From NCBI RefSeq assembly GCF_010671605.1, contig NZ_JAABOO010000001.1, positions 1,426,001 to 1,490,000 of the forward strand: a stretch of 64,000 bases of DNA, written 5' to 3'. Below, one piece after another: positions 8,444-18,794 of the stretch. Both the position numbers and the translations under genes were made by a program. Origin of the DNA: Leptobacterium flavescens (GTDB lineage Bacteria > Bacteroidota > Bacteroidia > Flavobacteriales > Flavobacteriaceae). Each line of letters starts with the position of its first letter. Position 1 is the first letter of the stretch. The notes below the pieces were generated by a model. The model did no database searches. It was not told the origin of the DNA and was given only the letters and a program-made list of their open reading frames with translations.

Positions 8444-10825
8444 TTATTCTTCTTTTAGCGATTCAACAGGGTTTTTGTACGCGGCATTGATTGCCTGGGT
8501 ACTTACCGTAAACAGCGTGATCGCCAGGGTTATAATTCCTGCCATCAGAAAATATCCTAATTGCAGATCTATTCTGTATGCAAAGCCAGAGAGCCAGTTT
8601 TGAGCGAGCAAATACGCAATGGGTAGACCTATGGTAATGGAGATCACGACCAGTTTGGCGAACTCCTCCGATAAAAGCAGGGAGACCTGTGTACTGCTCT
8701 GCCCCAGCGCCTTCCTTATACCTATTTCCTTGCGGCGTCTTTCGGCGGTAAACGCTGCCAGACCAAATAATCCCAGACAGGAGATCACAATAGCCAAAGC
8801 GGCAAAGTATCTTGAAAGCGAAGAGACCCTGCTCTCTGCTTCGTAAAGCCTCTGGTACTCCTGATCCATAAAACGGAAATCGAAAGGGTATTTTTGATGG
8901 AATTTCTCGTATACTTCTCTGAGCCTGTCGATGGTTGCCTTTTCCATTCCGGCCTTGATCCTCACAATGGTGGTCCGTCCTCCGGGGTCAAACCTGAAAA
9001 AAACCGGTTTTATGTTTTGATGAAGGGAATTGTAATGAAAATCCTTAACTATTCCGACAATCTGCATCTGCTCCCCACCCCTCTTAATGTATTTACCAAC
9101 GGGATCTTCATAAGCTATCATTCGGGCCGCAGCTTCATTGATAACCAGTTTTGACGCCTCGTCTCCGTACGTTCTCGAAAAAGTACGGCCCTGCTTCAAC
9201 TCCATTCCCAGGGTTTCAATAAAGTCGTAATTGACCTGCGGACTTGGAAAAACTATTTCCTCATCCTGAAGCGTACTTCCTTCCCAGGAGTATCCCAGGT
9301 TCAGATTAACATCCTTTATAATATTCCCCCGGATACCGGATGCACCGGCAACGCCGGGTATCTTTCTCAGTTCGGAGAGAAAAACATCTATATCGTTCTC
9401 ATCCAACTCACCTTGCCTCTCGAAAGAAATAAGGTTTTCCTGGTCGTAACCCAGGTTTTTGGTCTGTATAAGGTTGATTTGTTTCTGAATGATCAGGAAT
9501 CCTGCAATAAAAATAGCGGACAGGCTAAGCTGAAAAACTACCAGTCCCTTTCTCACGAAAAGTTCATTTACAGAGGTCCTGAGTTTTCCTTTTAGCACTC
9601 TTGCCGGTTTAAAACCGGAGAGGTAAAAGGCCGGATAAATTCCGGAAACAAAGCCGGTGAGCAATACAATGGCAGCTATTGATAAAGCGCCTTCCGGGCC
9701 GATATTAAAAGACAACTGCTTCCCGGTAATTACATTGAACTGAGGAAGAACGAGCATCACCAGTAAAACGGCAAGTGCGCAGGAAAGAACAGCCATCAGA
9801 ACAGATTCTCCCAGAAACTGAAAGATCAGTCCCCTTCTGTTCATCCCTATAGCTTTCTTGATCCCTATTTCCTTCGTTTTCCGCGATGCCTGAGCAGTCG
9901 ATAAGGTCATAAAGTTGACAGATGCGATCAGCAATATGAACAGGGCCGTAACGGAAAAAAGCCGGATATAGTTTATCCTTCCTCCTGTCTGGACTCCGTT
10001 TTCATAATTTCCGCGAAGGTATTTTTGTGAATACTGCCTGACAAACAAGCTGCTTTTGGCCCTGGAGGTGTGTTTCGGCTTTAAAAAACCGTTAATCTTA
10101 GTATTGAAGTTTCCTATATCTGTACCTTCTTTCAGGACCAGATAAGTATAGGCATAATCACTGTTCCACTCTCTGGATCCGCGATTGTCATCCAGTAAGA
10201 CATCGTAGTTCATTACAAAGTCAAAACGCACCGTCGAGTTAGGTGGAATATTCCCGAAAACACCGGAAACCTTAAACGTCTTTTTCAGTTTTTCACTCTC
10301 CCATTCCAGGTCTTTTCCGATTATATTTTCGGCAGTACCAAACAATTTGCGAGCCAGTTCTTCGGAGAGGACAATCCCGTTTACATCGTTCAGAACACTT
10401 TCCTTATCTCCATGAATCAACGGATAACTAAATACCCGGAAGTAATCGCCGGTAGCAAACATTCCCTGGGTATCTATAAAATTATCGGGGCCTGAAAGAA
10501 TTCCTTTGGCCTGATTCTCCTGAAAAATGATATTCGTAGAAGTAACGTATTCTATCTCGGGGAACTCATTCAACAGGGTTTGCCCTAAAAGTGCCGGGCT
10601 ATAATCGGTGGTAATAATTTCATCCGGACGCTCAAAATTCTGCATCACCTGGAAGAGGTGGTCATCCTTTTGGTGAAAGCCATCTACTTTTAATTCATCA
10701 TTCACCCATAAATAAATGAGCAGCACACAGGCCAGTCCGGTAGACAAACCAATGATATTTATAAAAAAGCTGCTTTTGTTCTTTTTTATATTCCTGATGA
10801 AAAGTATTAGACTGTGCTTTAACAT
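8444..10825 (-). CDS. FtsX/MacB-type ABC permease, tandem copy
   Basis: 793 residues, start MLKHSLILFIRNIKKN. First FtsX block carries SRKTKEIGIKKAIGMNRR, the second ERRRKEIGIRKALGQ, and the C-terminus reads VESLKEE. No ATP-binding motifs are present, so it needs a separate ATPase. It lies 19 bp after the stop of the preceding permease and 12 bp before the next. Same paralogue group as the copies starting at 3600, 6026, 8431 and 13211. Confidence 0.9.
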   Translation of the reverse strand: MLKHSLILFIRNIKKNKSSFFINIIGLSTGLACVLLIYLWVNDELKVDGFHQKDDHLFQVMQNFERPDEIITTDYSPALLGQTLLNEFPEIEYVTSTNIIFQENQAKGILSGPDNFIDTQGMFATGDYFRVFSYPLIHGDKESVLNDVNGIVLSEELARKLFGTAENIIGKDLEWESEKLKKTFKVSGVFGNIPPNSTVRFDFVMNYDVLLDDNRGSREWNSDYAYTYLVLKEGTDIGNFNTKINGFLKPKHTSRAKSSLFVRQYSQKYLRGNYENGVQTGGRINYIRLFSVTALFILLIASVNFMTLSTAQASRKTKEIGIKKAIGMNRRGLIFQFLGESVLMAVLSCALAVLLVMLVLPQFNVITGKQLSFNIGPEGALSIAAIVLLTGFVSGIYPAFYLSGFKPARVLKGKLRTSVNELFVRKGLVVFQLSLSAIFIAGFLIIQKQINLIQTKNLGYDQENLISFERQGELDENDIDVFLSELRKIPGVAGASGIRGNIIKDVNLNLGYSWEGSTLQDEEIVFPSPQVNYDFIETLGMELKQGRTFSRTYGDEASKLVINEAAARMIAYEDPVGKYIKRGGEQMQIVGIVKDFHYNSLHQNIKPVFFRFDPGGRTTIVRIKAGMEKATIDRLREVYEKFHQKYPFDFRFMDQEYQRLYEAESRVSSLSRYFAALAIVISCLGLFGLAAFTAERRRKEIGIRKALGQSSTQVSLLLSEEFAKLVVISITIGLPIAYLLAQNWLSGFAYRIDLQLGYFLMAGIITLAITLFTVSTQAINAAYKNPVESLKEE

Positions 10826-10844
10826 GGGTTGTGTTTTTAATTCT

Positions 10845-13211
10845 TTATTCTTCTCTCAGCGATTCTACAGGGTTCCTTGTAGCAGCTCTTACGGTCTGAG
10901 TACCTACCGTTAGTAATGCCACCAGAAGTGCAGTGACTCCTGCCACAATAAAATACCACAGTTTGATCTCAATTTTATAGGCAAAACCTGAGAGCCAGTC
11001 GCTGGTCAGGAAGTATGCCAGAGGCAGGCCGATAAATACGGCTACAATAACCAGTTTGGCAAATTCTCCCGAAAGCAGGATGCTCAATTGTGTACTTCCC
11101 TGCCCCAGGGCTTTGCGTATACCTATTTCCTTTTTTCTTCTCTCTGCGGTAAAGGCCGCCAGGGCAAAGAGTCCCAGGCACGAGATAATGATGGCCAGTC
11201 CGGCAAAATACCTCGATAAAACTGCAATTCTCTTCTCCGCCTTATACAGGCTCTGATAGTTTTCATCCAGAAAAGTATAGCTAAACAAGAATCCCGGATT
11301 GTAGGTCTGATAAAAATCGGTAATCGCTTTCAGGGTCTCTTCTTCTTTTCCCGCTTCCAGCTTTACCATTAGTTTGGTTAGTCTTTCCGGCCACATATTA
11401 ATGATCATCGGGCTTATATTTTCATGAAAGGAAGAGAAATGAAAATCTTTGACCACCCCGATAATTTCCCTGGGTATCCCCCGAAAATTAACAACTTTAC
11501 CCACCGGGTCTTCCAGCCCCATATAAGCAATGGCGGCCTCGTTAAAGATGGTCTTTGTGTTCTCGGAAGTAAATTCCTTTGAGAAGGTCCTTCCCTCCAG
11601 GAGTTCAATATCCAGCATTTCCAGCAGGTCGTAATAAACGATCATATGCTGAAACTCGGTTGCATCTCTGAGTTCTTTTCCCGGCCATTCTATCCCTCCG
11701 ACTCCCCAGGGCTCATCTGCCAGTTTGGTTCTGCTGCTCGATGCGCTTACCACTCCCGGTATTTTTTCCAGTTCGGTTAAAAAGGTTTCCATGGAAGCAA
11801 AGTCCAAAGTCTTTCCTTCACGGTCAAAGTGAATGATCTGATCCTTGGTATAGCCCAGACTCTTACTTTGTATGAATTCTATCTGTTTATAAACGACCAG
11901 GACAGATACGATCAGAACAATAGAGATCGTGTATTGCGTAATTACCAGGCTTCTTCTTATCCATACCTCACTCCCGAATGTCTGGAGTTTTCCTTTTAAG
12001 ATATCTACCGGGCTAAAGCCGGACAGGTATAAGGCCGGATAACTTCCGGATAATAAACCGGTAATCACGGTAATTCCCAAAAGCCAGAGAAGGGTACTGC
12101 TATTGTAGCTTAACATCAGTTCTTTTCCGGTGATCCGGTTAAACTCAGGAAGCAGCAAATGCACCAGTAAAAGGGAGACAAAAAGAGCGATAAAAGATAC
12201 GGCCAGCGATTCTGTAAGATGCTGAACGATCAGCGATCTCCTGTGAGCTCCTGCTGCTTTTTTCACCCCGATCTCTTTAAGTCTTCGGGATGCCCTGGCA
12301 GTTGACAGGTTCATAAAATTGATGCAGGCAATGATCAGAATAAAAACAGATATGATGGAAAACAATTTTACATAGGTGATCCTTCCTCCGGTCTGTATTC
12401 CGTTCTCATATTTTCCATAGAGGTATTCTTCGGAATACTTTTTCAGGAATGGTTTGCGATGTCCCTGCCGGTAATCGGTTTGTTCTATTATAAAGTTCTC
12501 TATCTTTTTATTGAAGGCAGAAATATCGGTACCGGGTCTCATTTTAAAGTACACTACCGTAGAAACACTTCCCCATTCTCTTAAATAGCTATTGGCCGCT
12601 GCCAATTCTTCAAAGGAAAGTACAAAATCGAATTGCTGGGAGGACCGGTTCGGAATATCTTCAAAAACCCCCGAAACTGTCAGGGTCCTTCTATGCTGGA
12701 AATCCACGGCTTTACCCATAGCATTGCTTGCGGAACCAAAGAGGATCCTGGCAAGCTTTTCCGATATCATTATTCCGTTCTTTTCTTCCCAGACCTTATT
12801 TTTATTTCCTTCCAGCAAAGGGAAGGAGAAAATTTTAAAATAATCCTTGCTCACATAGCGCCCATCGGCTCTTATGACCTGATCCTCTGTAGAAAGTGTT
12901 GCATCATTCGGATATCTTCCTACCTGAACGGCCAGTTCTATTTCGGGCATGTGTTCTTTTAGCAATTCTCCTGCATGTCCGGATGTGGTTTCACCTACCT
13001 CAATGTAGCCCGGATATTCGGAAGTCTCCATCATGTGGTACAGATCGGCATCATTTTCGTGAAATTTATCTACGTTCAATTCATCATTTACCCATAGTGC
13101 GATCAGCAATACACAGGTCAATCCGCTCGCCAATCCGATGGTATTGATCAGAAAGGAGTTTTTGTGCTTCTTTATGTTCCTGAAGAAAAGTAAAAGGTTG
13201 TGATTTAACAT
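10845..13211 (-). CDS. FtsX/MacB-type ABC permease, tandem copy
   Basis: 788 residues from the ATG at 13211 (MLNHNLLLFFRNIKKH), which aligns with the N-termini of the four sister copies. The reading frame is open further upstream to 13352, but that would run through the end of the gene at 13238 in another frame, so the longer start is rejected. First coupling motif is RRLKEIGVKKAAGAHRR, the second ERRKKEIGIRKALGQ, with C-terminus VESLREE. It lies 26 bp after the stop of the more divergent permease 13238-15547. Confidence 0.9.
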   Translation of the reverse strand: MLNHNLLLFFRNIKKHKNSFLINTIGLASGLTCVLLIALWVNDELNVDKFHENDADLYHMMETSEYPGYIEVGETTSGHAGELLKEHMPEIELAVQVGRYPNDATLSTEDQVIRADGRYVSKDYFKIFSFPLLEGNKNKVWEEKNGIMISEKLARILFGSASNAMGKAVDFQHRRTLTVSGVFEDIPNRSSQQFDFVLSFEELAAANSYLREWGSVSTVVYFKMRPGTDISAFNKKIENFIIEQTDYRQGHRKPFLKKYSEEYLYGKYENGIQTGGRITYVKLFSIISVFILIIACINFMNLSTARASRRLKEIGVKKAAGAHRRSLIVQHLTESLAVSFIALFVSLLLVHLLLPEFNRITGKELMLSYNSSTLLWLLGITVITGLLSGSYPALYLSGFSPVDILKGKLQTFGSEVWIRRSLVITQYTISIVLIVSVLVVYKQIEFIQSKSLGYTKDQIIHFDREGKTLDFASMETFLTELEKIPGVVSASSSRTKLADEPWGVGGIEWPGKELRDATEFQHMIVYYDLLEMLDIELLEGRTFSKEFTSENTKTIFNEAAIAYMGLEDPVGKVVNFRGIPREIIGVVKDFHFSSFHENISPMIINMWPERLTKLMVKLEAGKEEETLKAITDFYQTYNPGFLFSYTFLDENYQSLYKAEKRIAVLSRYFAGLAIIISCLGLFALAAFTAERRKKEIGIRKALGQGSTQLSILLSGEFAKLVIVAVFIGLPLAYFLTSDWLSGFAYKIEIKLWYFIVAGVTALLVALLTVGTQTVRAATRNPVESLREE

Positions 13212-13237
13212 GACTTTCGTTTTTTGATTGATGATTG

Positions 13238-15547
13238 TTATTCGGCTTTCAGCACATTTATCGGGTTTTCCGTTGCTGATTTCCAGCTTTGCCAGCTCAC
13301 CGTTGTTAAGGCGATAAACAGCGTAATCATTCCTCCGAGTGCAAATACCCACCAGCTTAGAGAAGTTTTATAGGCAAAATTCTCAAGCCAGCTCGACATG
13401 GAGAAAAAGGAAATAGGAATGGACAGAAGGAAAGCCACGCCCACCCATTTTATAAAATCCCTGCTCAGGTGCAGCATATCTCCCGCCACCGAGGAACCGT
13501 GTACTCTCCGTACTCCGATCTCTTTTCTGCGCTGCTGCATATAAAAGGTAGCCATTCCCAGGATCCCTAAAGCGGAGATAAAAAGTGAGAGCACCGTAAA
13601 ATATCCGATGATCCTCGCTGTTTTTTCTTCTTTTGAATACCATTCGTTAATGGTATCGTCAATAAAACCGTATTCAAAGGGAGTGTTATCTACCAGTCCT
13701 GCATACACAGCTTTTATTTTTTCCATGGCCGCACCCGGATCTGTTTTAGCGGTTTTTATCATGATCTCCCAGGGCTGTTCGTTTTCGCGGATCTCCCTGA
13801 TAAAGGCCGGGCCAATATGTTCACTGAGTTGTCTGAAATTAAAATCGTTTACGGTTCCCAGCAAAGGGAGGTCTGCATCATACATTCTGAAGGTAGCGGC
13901 ATCGGGAGCTACTTCCAGTTGTTTTACGGCTATCTCATTCAGGTAGATCCCGTTCCTGTCATAAGCCGTTCCTCTCGATCTGACCTTCAGGCCAAAAAGA
14001 TCTATAAAGGAAGAGTCTACCGCAAACTCCTGAAAGCTTACCGGTTTTCCCTTATAATCAAAAGACTGATTATTACCTCCGTTGAGCGGGCTTCCGAGAA
14101 CCAGGGAAACCTGTTCTATTTCCGGAAGCTGTAACAATGCACTCTTGATCGTTTGTTTCTTATCGGTCGAGCCTACATAATCCATCCAGATGATGTGATC
14201 TTTTTCAAATCCCAGCTCGGTATTCCTTAAAAAATGGGTTTGCTTGGCCACAAAGGCCGTACAGATGATCAGGGAAATGGTCACGGTATATTGGAAAGTA
14301 ACCAGGAACTTGCCGTATCTGGCTTTGGTTTGTTTCTGAAAAGTTCCTTTCACCATCTCTATCGGTTTAAAATTGCTCATAAAGAGGGCAGGTACCAGTC
14401 CTGAGATCAATCCCACCAGGGTAAAAATGCCCAGAAGCCAGAGCACATTTTTCAGGCTTATCTTTTGGTTCAGTAAAAGCTCGGTATCGAGCAGGCGATT
14501 AAATACGGGTTCGGCCAGTTTTGCCAGGACCAATGAAAAAACAAGGGCTACCAGGCACAGAAAAACAGATTCGAGTGTAAAATGAGTAAGCAGTTTTCTT
14601 TTGGAGCTTCCCAGCAATTTCTTCACCGCCACTTCCTTGCCCCTGAAGCTTGCCTGGGCAATGGTCAGGTTTATATAGTTAATAATGGCCAGTAACAGAA
14701 TAAGGAGTGCGATGACCGATAGTACAACAATTAATTTTTTGCTGTTGGTTTTGACTCCTTTCGCTTCTTTCTCACTAAAATAAACATCTTCTAAGGGAGT
14801 AAATTCCAGGGTCTTTGCATAACCGTCCGTATAGAGCCAGAAATCCTTTTTGAATTTTTCCAGGATCTGAGGCGCCTTGGATGGAAGATCGGTATTGGGT
14901 TTTGCCAGAAAATAAATATTCATGGAGCAGAAACCGTATTCGGTCATCAATCCCTTAAAACCCCAAAGGTCTTCGAAAGCTTTCATATTGATCAGGGCAT
15001 CGGTCCTCTCAAAATGAGTTGCTTCGGGAAAATCCTTCATCACTCCCGTTACCAGGAATTTATTTTTATTGTCGATCAGTATTTCTTTTCCGACAGGGGA
15101 AGCAGATCCGAAAATCTTTAAGGCCAGGCTTTCGGAAAGTACTATGGAATTCCGGGCCTGGAGAACTTCTGCCGGCCTACCTTCAGACAGGGGATAGGAA
15201 AAGATCTCAAAAAAAGAGGCATCGACTCCAAAGAAATCAAACTTGAATTTCTGTCCGTCTACACGCGAAATATTTCCGGAATCATTCAGTAGCCTGGTAA
15301 AATCCTCGATCTCGGGAACCGTATTTTTAAGGTCGTCGGCTATCGGGGCCGAAAAGAAGGTATCTTCATTTTCGATCCGGTAAATTCTGTCTTTATTTAG
15401 CTGAAAATCGTTTACGGCCAGCTCGCTGTCAATGTAAACGCTTAGCAATACAACAAACATCAGTGCAATGGAAAACCCGAAAACCGTAATTCCGGTAAAC
15501 AGCCTGTTCTTATTGAGAAATCGTAAAAACGTTTTAAAGTAATACAT
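13238..15547 (-). CDS. FtsX/MacB-type ABC permease, divergent member
   Basis: 769 residues starting MYYFKTFLRFLNKNR. It keeps the double TM + periplasmic + FtsX layout (coupling motifs GKEVAVKKLLGSSKRK near residue 300 and RRKEIGVRRVHGSS near 685; C-terminus INVLKAE) but is only distantly similar to the five tandem copies downstream. It probably represents an older lineage in the array. A short relic of another permease C-terminus lies just upstream (15577-15606), and the ATPase gene is 68 bp upstream. Confidence 0.88.
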   Translation of the reverse strand: MYYFKTFLRFLNKNRLFTGITVFGFSIALMFVVLLSVYIDSELAVNDFQLNKDRIYRIENEDTFFSAPIADDLKNTVPEIEDFTRLLNDSGNISRVDGQKFKFDFFGVDASFFEIFSYPLSEGRPAEVLQARNSIVLSESLALKIFGSASPVGKEILIDNKNKFLVTGVMKDFPEATHFERTDALINMKAFEDLWGFKGLMTEYGFCSMNIYFLAKPNTDLPSKAPQILEKFKKDFWLYTDGYAKTLEFTPLEDVYFSEKEAKGVKTNSKKLIVVLSVIALLILLLAIINYINLTIAQASFRGKEVAVKKLLGSSKRKLLTHFTLESVFLCLVALVFSLVLAKLAEPVFNRLLDTELLLNQKISLKNVLWLLGIFTLVGLISGLVPALFMSNFKPIEMVKGTFQKQTKARYGKFLVTFQYTVTISLIICTAFVAKQTHFLRNTELGFEKDHIIWMDYVGSTDKKQTIKSALLQLPEIEQVSLVLGSPLNGGNNQSFDYKGKPVSFQEFAVDSSFIDLFGLKVRSRGTAYDRNGIYLNEIAVKQLEVAPDAATFRMYDADLPLLGTVNDFNFRQLSEHIGPAFIREIRENEQPWEIMIKTAKTDPGAAMEKIKAVYAGLVDNTPFEYGFIDDTINEWYSKEEKTARIIGYFTVLSLFISALGILGMATFYMQQRRKEIGVRRVHGSSVAGDMLHLSRDFIKWVGVAFLLSIPISFFSMSSWLENFAYKTSLSWWVFALGGMITLFIALTTVSWQSWKSATENPINVLKAE

Positions 15548-15576
15548 AGTTATTGTTTGTTGTTATTTGGTGTTTT

Positions 15577-15606
15577 TTATTCTGTTTTCAAGGCATCTAT
15601 AGAACT
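15577..15606 (-). pseudogene. Relic C-terminal tail of a lost FtsX permease
   Basis: Between the ATPase stop and the next permease, the leftward strand encodes SSIDALKTE followed by TAA. This matches the characteristic last residues of the intact permeases here (VDALREE, VKSLRTE, INVLKAE). It has no start and is cut by a stop codon immediately upstream. I infer that a permease once stood directly behind the ATPase and was deleted. The match is short, so chance is possible. Confidence 0.5.
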
Positions 15607-15615
15607 TTAGATGGT

Positions 15616-16299
15616 TTACATAGTTCTGTTTATACTTTCGGTCACTACCTGACCATCAAAAAGGTTGACGATCCGGTGTGCAAAATTGGCATCGTGGTCT
15701 GAGTGTGTTACCATAATGATCGTTGCTCCCTCCTGGCTTAATTCGGTAAGGAGTTTCATTACTTCCGCCCCGTTTTTAGAATCCAGGTTTCCCGTCGGCT
15801 CATCTGCCAGAATAAGCTTGGGATTGGTAACAACAGCTCTGGCTATGGCTACCCGCTGTTGTTGTCCTCCGGATAATTGCTGAGGAAAATGTTTAGCCCT
15901 GTGCGCTATTTTCATACGCTCCAGAACGGCCATTACTTTTTCTTTTCGTTCGTTTTTGGGAACTTTTAAAAACAATAGCGGCAGTTCTACATTCTCAAAA
16001 ACCGTCAGGGTGTCTATGAGGTTAAAATTCTGGAAGACAAAGCCCAGGTTCCCCTTGCGTATTTGTGTTCGCTGCCCTTCACTCAGATTGGCTACTTCAT
16101 GACCGGCAAATACATAAGAGCCCGAATTGGGTTTGTCCAGAAGGCCCAGGATATTGAGTAAAGTTGATTTTCCGCATCCCGAAGGCCCCATGATAGCAAC
16201 GAATTCATTCTCTTTTACCTCCAGATTAACACTATTCAATGCCAGGGTCTCTACTTCTTCTGTGCGAAAACTTTTTTTTAGGTCCTTGATCTGTATCAT
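15616..16299 (-). CDS. ABC transporter ATPase, LolD/MacB type
   Basis: 227 residues, the usual length of this family. Walker A GPSGCGKS at 38-45, signature LSGGQ at 142-146, Walker B LILADEP with the family's TGNLDS at 162-173, and the switch His in MVTHSD at 199. It hydrolyses ATP to drive type VII (MacB/LolCDE-like) permeases. It is the only ATPase in a run of eight permeases, so it is presumed to serve several of them, or the downstream genes use other ATPases. It sits 56 bp behind the permease 16356-18770 in the same operon. Confidence 0.95.
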   Translation of the reverse strand: MIQIKDLKKSFRTEEVETLALNSVNLEVKENEFVAIMGPSGCGKSTLLNILGLLDKPNSGSYVFAGHEVANLSEGQRTQIRKGNLGFVFQNFNLIDTLTVFENVELPLLFLKVPKNERKEKVMAVLERMKIAHRAKHFPQQLSGGQQQRVAIARAVVTNPKLILADEPTGNLDSKNGAEVMKLLTELSQEGATIIMVTHSDHDANFAHRIVNLFDGQVVTESINRTM

Positions 16300-16355
16300 T
16301 TTAAGTCTTTTTTTAATTGATGATCTGTATTGGTTCTTGTTACAGTTATTCTTGA

Positions 16356-18770
16356 TTATTCGGTTCTTAAACTTTTTACTGGATTAGCTATCGAAGCCTT
16401 GATTACCTGAAAACTTATGGTTGCCAGGGCTATTATTAATGCTACCAGGGCCGTTCCTGCAAACAACCACCAGCTTATATCAACCCGATATGCGAAATCC
16501 TGAAGCCATCTGTTTCCGAGATACCAGGAAACCGGGCCTGCCACCGCTACAGCGATGAGCACCAGCTTAATAAAATCTTTAGACAACAGGCTGGTGATCT
16601 CCAATACGGAAGATCCCAACACTCTTCGGATACCGACTTCTTTACGTCTTTGTTCGGTAGTGAACGAGGCCAGTCCCAACAGTCCTAAACAGGCAATAAA
16701 AATGGCGATAAGGGTAAAACTGATGATGATATCGGAAGTACGTTGTTCCTTTTCGTAATTCATCTGGAAATCCTGATCCAGAAAAGAGTATTGCAAAGGT
16801 GTTTCGGGGTTCACATTTTTCCAGACCGTATTAATATCGGCAACCGCATTCTCAAAATCGTCTTCTTTTATATTCAGGATAAAATAGCTGGGTTGTCCTC
16901 CCGAAAATTTGGTTAGGGCATATGGTGAAATGGTCTGGTGCAGGCTTTTAAAATTAAAATCCCTGATCACACCAACGATCTCAGAATAAAGGCGCTCCTC
17001 TCCGTTTTCGTAATAGATCTTTTTTCCTACCGCATTTTCCGGTTCATAACCAAACTGTTTTACTGCGGTTTCGTTTAAAACAATCGCGTCCTGATCGGCA
17101 TCCGGATTAGGGGACAGCGGCCGGCCATATAATAATTCATAACCTAAAGTCTCAATATAATCTTCATATACCTGTGCAAAATACACCAGTACTTTATCTT
17201 CCATGCTTTTGCCTTCGGAATAGAAAAACATGTCCTGTACCAGGTCGAATCCCGGGTAGGTAGAACCTGCCGATACCGAAGTTATCGAAGGATTCTTAAG
17301 AACTTCATTCTTAAAGGCACTGTAATTATCTACAACCTCCGGATTTCTAAGCTGGAGGATCATTTGTTGTTCTTTTTTAAATCCGAGATCACGGTTCTCA
17401 ATAAAATCGAGTTGACGCACCATGATCACTGTCATCAGGATAAGGCAAACCGAAGTAGCAAACTGAAAGACCACCAGGCCTTTACGGATAAATTTTGCAG
17501 AAAAGTTATTGGTAAGTGCTCCTTTTATAACCGTTGTGATCTTAAAAGATGAAAGGTAAAAAGCCGGATACAGACCTGAGATCAGGCCGGTAAGCATCGT
17601 CAGTCCGATCATCCAGAAAATCAGCACCGGGTACTGCAGGAAATCCAGTTCTTTTTGCGCAAAAGCATTAAATACCGGCAGAAGAAGATAAATAAGCAGT
17701 ATTGCCAGGAGTAAAGCAAGAAAAGCAATGATCATAGATTCTCCCAGGTACTGAAAGATGAGTGAGCGTTTGCGGGCTCCCATTACCTTCTGAACTCCCA
17801 CTTCCCTGGCCCGTTTTTCGGAACTGGCCGTAGAAAGGTTCATAAAATTAATGCATGCTATCAGAAGTAAAAATGCTGCAATAGACCCGAAAATATACAG
17901 GTAAGTCGTCCCTCCTGAGGAGGAGATCTCATTTCCGATATTAGATTTCAGGTAAATATCTTTAAGCGGTTGTATAAAAAGTTCTTTGGAAATATTGACC
18001 GCCTGAAAATCTGCGGAAGCATTCTTTTCCAGGAAAGCCGGAAGCTTTTGTTCAAAAGCAAGCGGGTCACTCCCCTCTTTAAGTTTTACATAGGTGTAAA
18101 AAATATTGTTGTTATTCCAATTGGTCTGACCGTCTACCCATTGCCCCAGGTCATCATTCCTCATAGAGAGGAAGAAATTAGCATCGATATGCGATTTATT
18201 ACCGGCCTGCTTAAAAACCCCTTTTACGGTATAATCAAAACTCCCGTATGGTATTTCAATGGTGATAAGCTTATCTACCGGATCTTCTTCGCCGAACATC
18301 TTTTGTGCTACAGCATCTGAAATTACCATGGTATTCGGCTGGCTCAGGGCCGTATTCTTATCGCCATATTTAAAATCGTAACTAAAGATCCTGAAAAAGG
18401 TAGAATCTACATAGTAACCGTTGGTCTCGTAAAACTTTCTGTCGGTCTTTGTGTTTTTGAGCAGAAATTTATCGGTGGTCGGGAAATTCAGAAGTCTGGT
18501 CGTTTCTTCCACTTCGGCCATATCCGACATAAGCCCCTGTGACAAGGGAGCCGGTCCAGCAGCCCATTTTTCACCATTTACCTCAAGGGCAATCCTGTAA
18601 ATACGGTTAACATCCGTATGGTGTTTGTCATAGGTTGTTTCATTAAAAACATACAACATCAGCAGAAAACAGGTGGCAAGCCCGACTGCCAATCCGAAGA
18701 TATTGATAAAGGAAAAGAATTTGTTCTTTATCAGGTTTCTCCAGGCGATTTTAAAATAATTCTTGATCAT
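16356..18770 (-). CDS. FtsX/MacB-type ABC permease next to adaptor and ATPase
   Basis: 804 residues, start MIKNYFKIAWRNLIKNK, TM1 at about 20-42. Coupling motifs are KRAREVGVQKVMGARKR (about 330) and QRRKEVGIRRVLGSS (about 710); C-terminus VKSLRTE. It belongs to a different subgroup from the five tandem copies. It lies between the adaptor gene (24 bp upstream) and the ATPase (56 bp downstream), so it is the most likely core permease of the MacA-MacB-TolC-like pump; the other permeases may be additions. Confidence 0.92.
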   Translation of the reverse strand: MIKNYFKIAWRNLIKNKFFSFINIFGLAVGLATCFLLMLYVFNETTYDKHHTDVNRIYRIALEVNGEKWAAGPAPLSQGLMSDMAEVEETTRLLNFPTTDKFLLKNTKTDRKFYETNGYYVDSTFFRIFSYDFKYGDKNTALSQPNTMVISDAVAQKMFGEEDPVDKLITIEIPYGSFDYTVKGVFKQAGNKSHIDANFFLSMRNDDLGQWVDGQTNWNNNNIFYTYVKLKEGSDPLAFEQKLPAFLEKNASADFQAVNISKELFIQPLKDIYLKSNIGNEISSSGGTTYLYIFGSIAAFLLLIACINFMNLSTASSEKRAREVGVQKVMGARKRSLIFQYLGESMIIAFLALLLAILLIYLLLPVFNAFAQKELDFLQYPVLIFWMIGLTMLTGLISGLYPAFYLSSFKITTVIKGALTNNFSAKFIRKGLVVFQFATSVCLILMTVIMVRQLDFIENRDLGFKKEQQMILQLRNPEVVDNYSAFKNEVLKNPSITSVSAGSTYPGFDLVQDMFFYSEGKSMEDKVLVYFAQVYEDYIETLGYELLYGRPLSPNPDADQDAIVLNETAVKQFGYEPENAVGKKIYYENGEERLYSEIVGVIRDFNFKSLHQTISPYALTKFSGGQPSYFILNIKEDDFENAVADINTVWKNVNPETPLQYSFLDQDFQMNYEKEQRTSDIIISFTLIAIFIACLGLLGLASFTTEQRRKEVGIRRVLGSSVLEITSLLSKDFIKLVLIAVAVAGPVSWYLGNRWLQDFAYRVDISWWLFAGTALVALIIALATISFQVIKASIANPVKSLRTE

Positions 18771-18794
18771 TTTGTTGTGTTTTAAATCCTCTTT

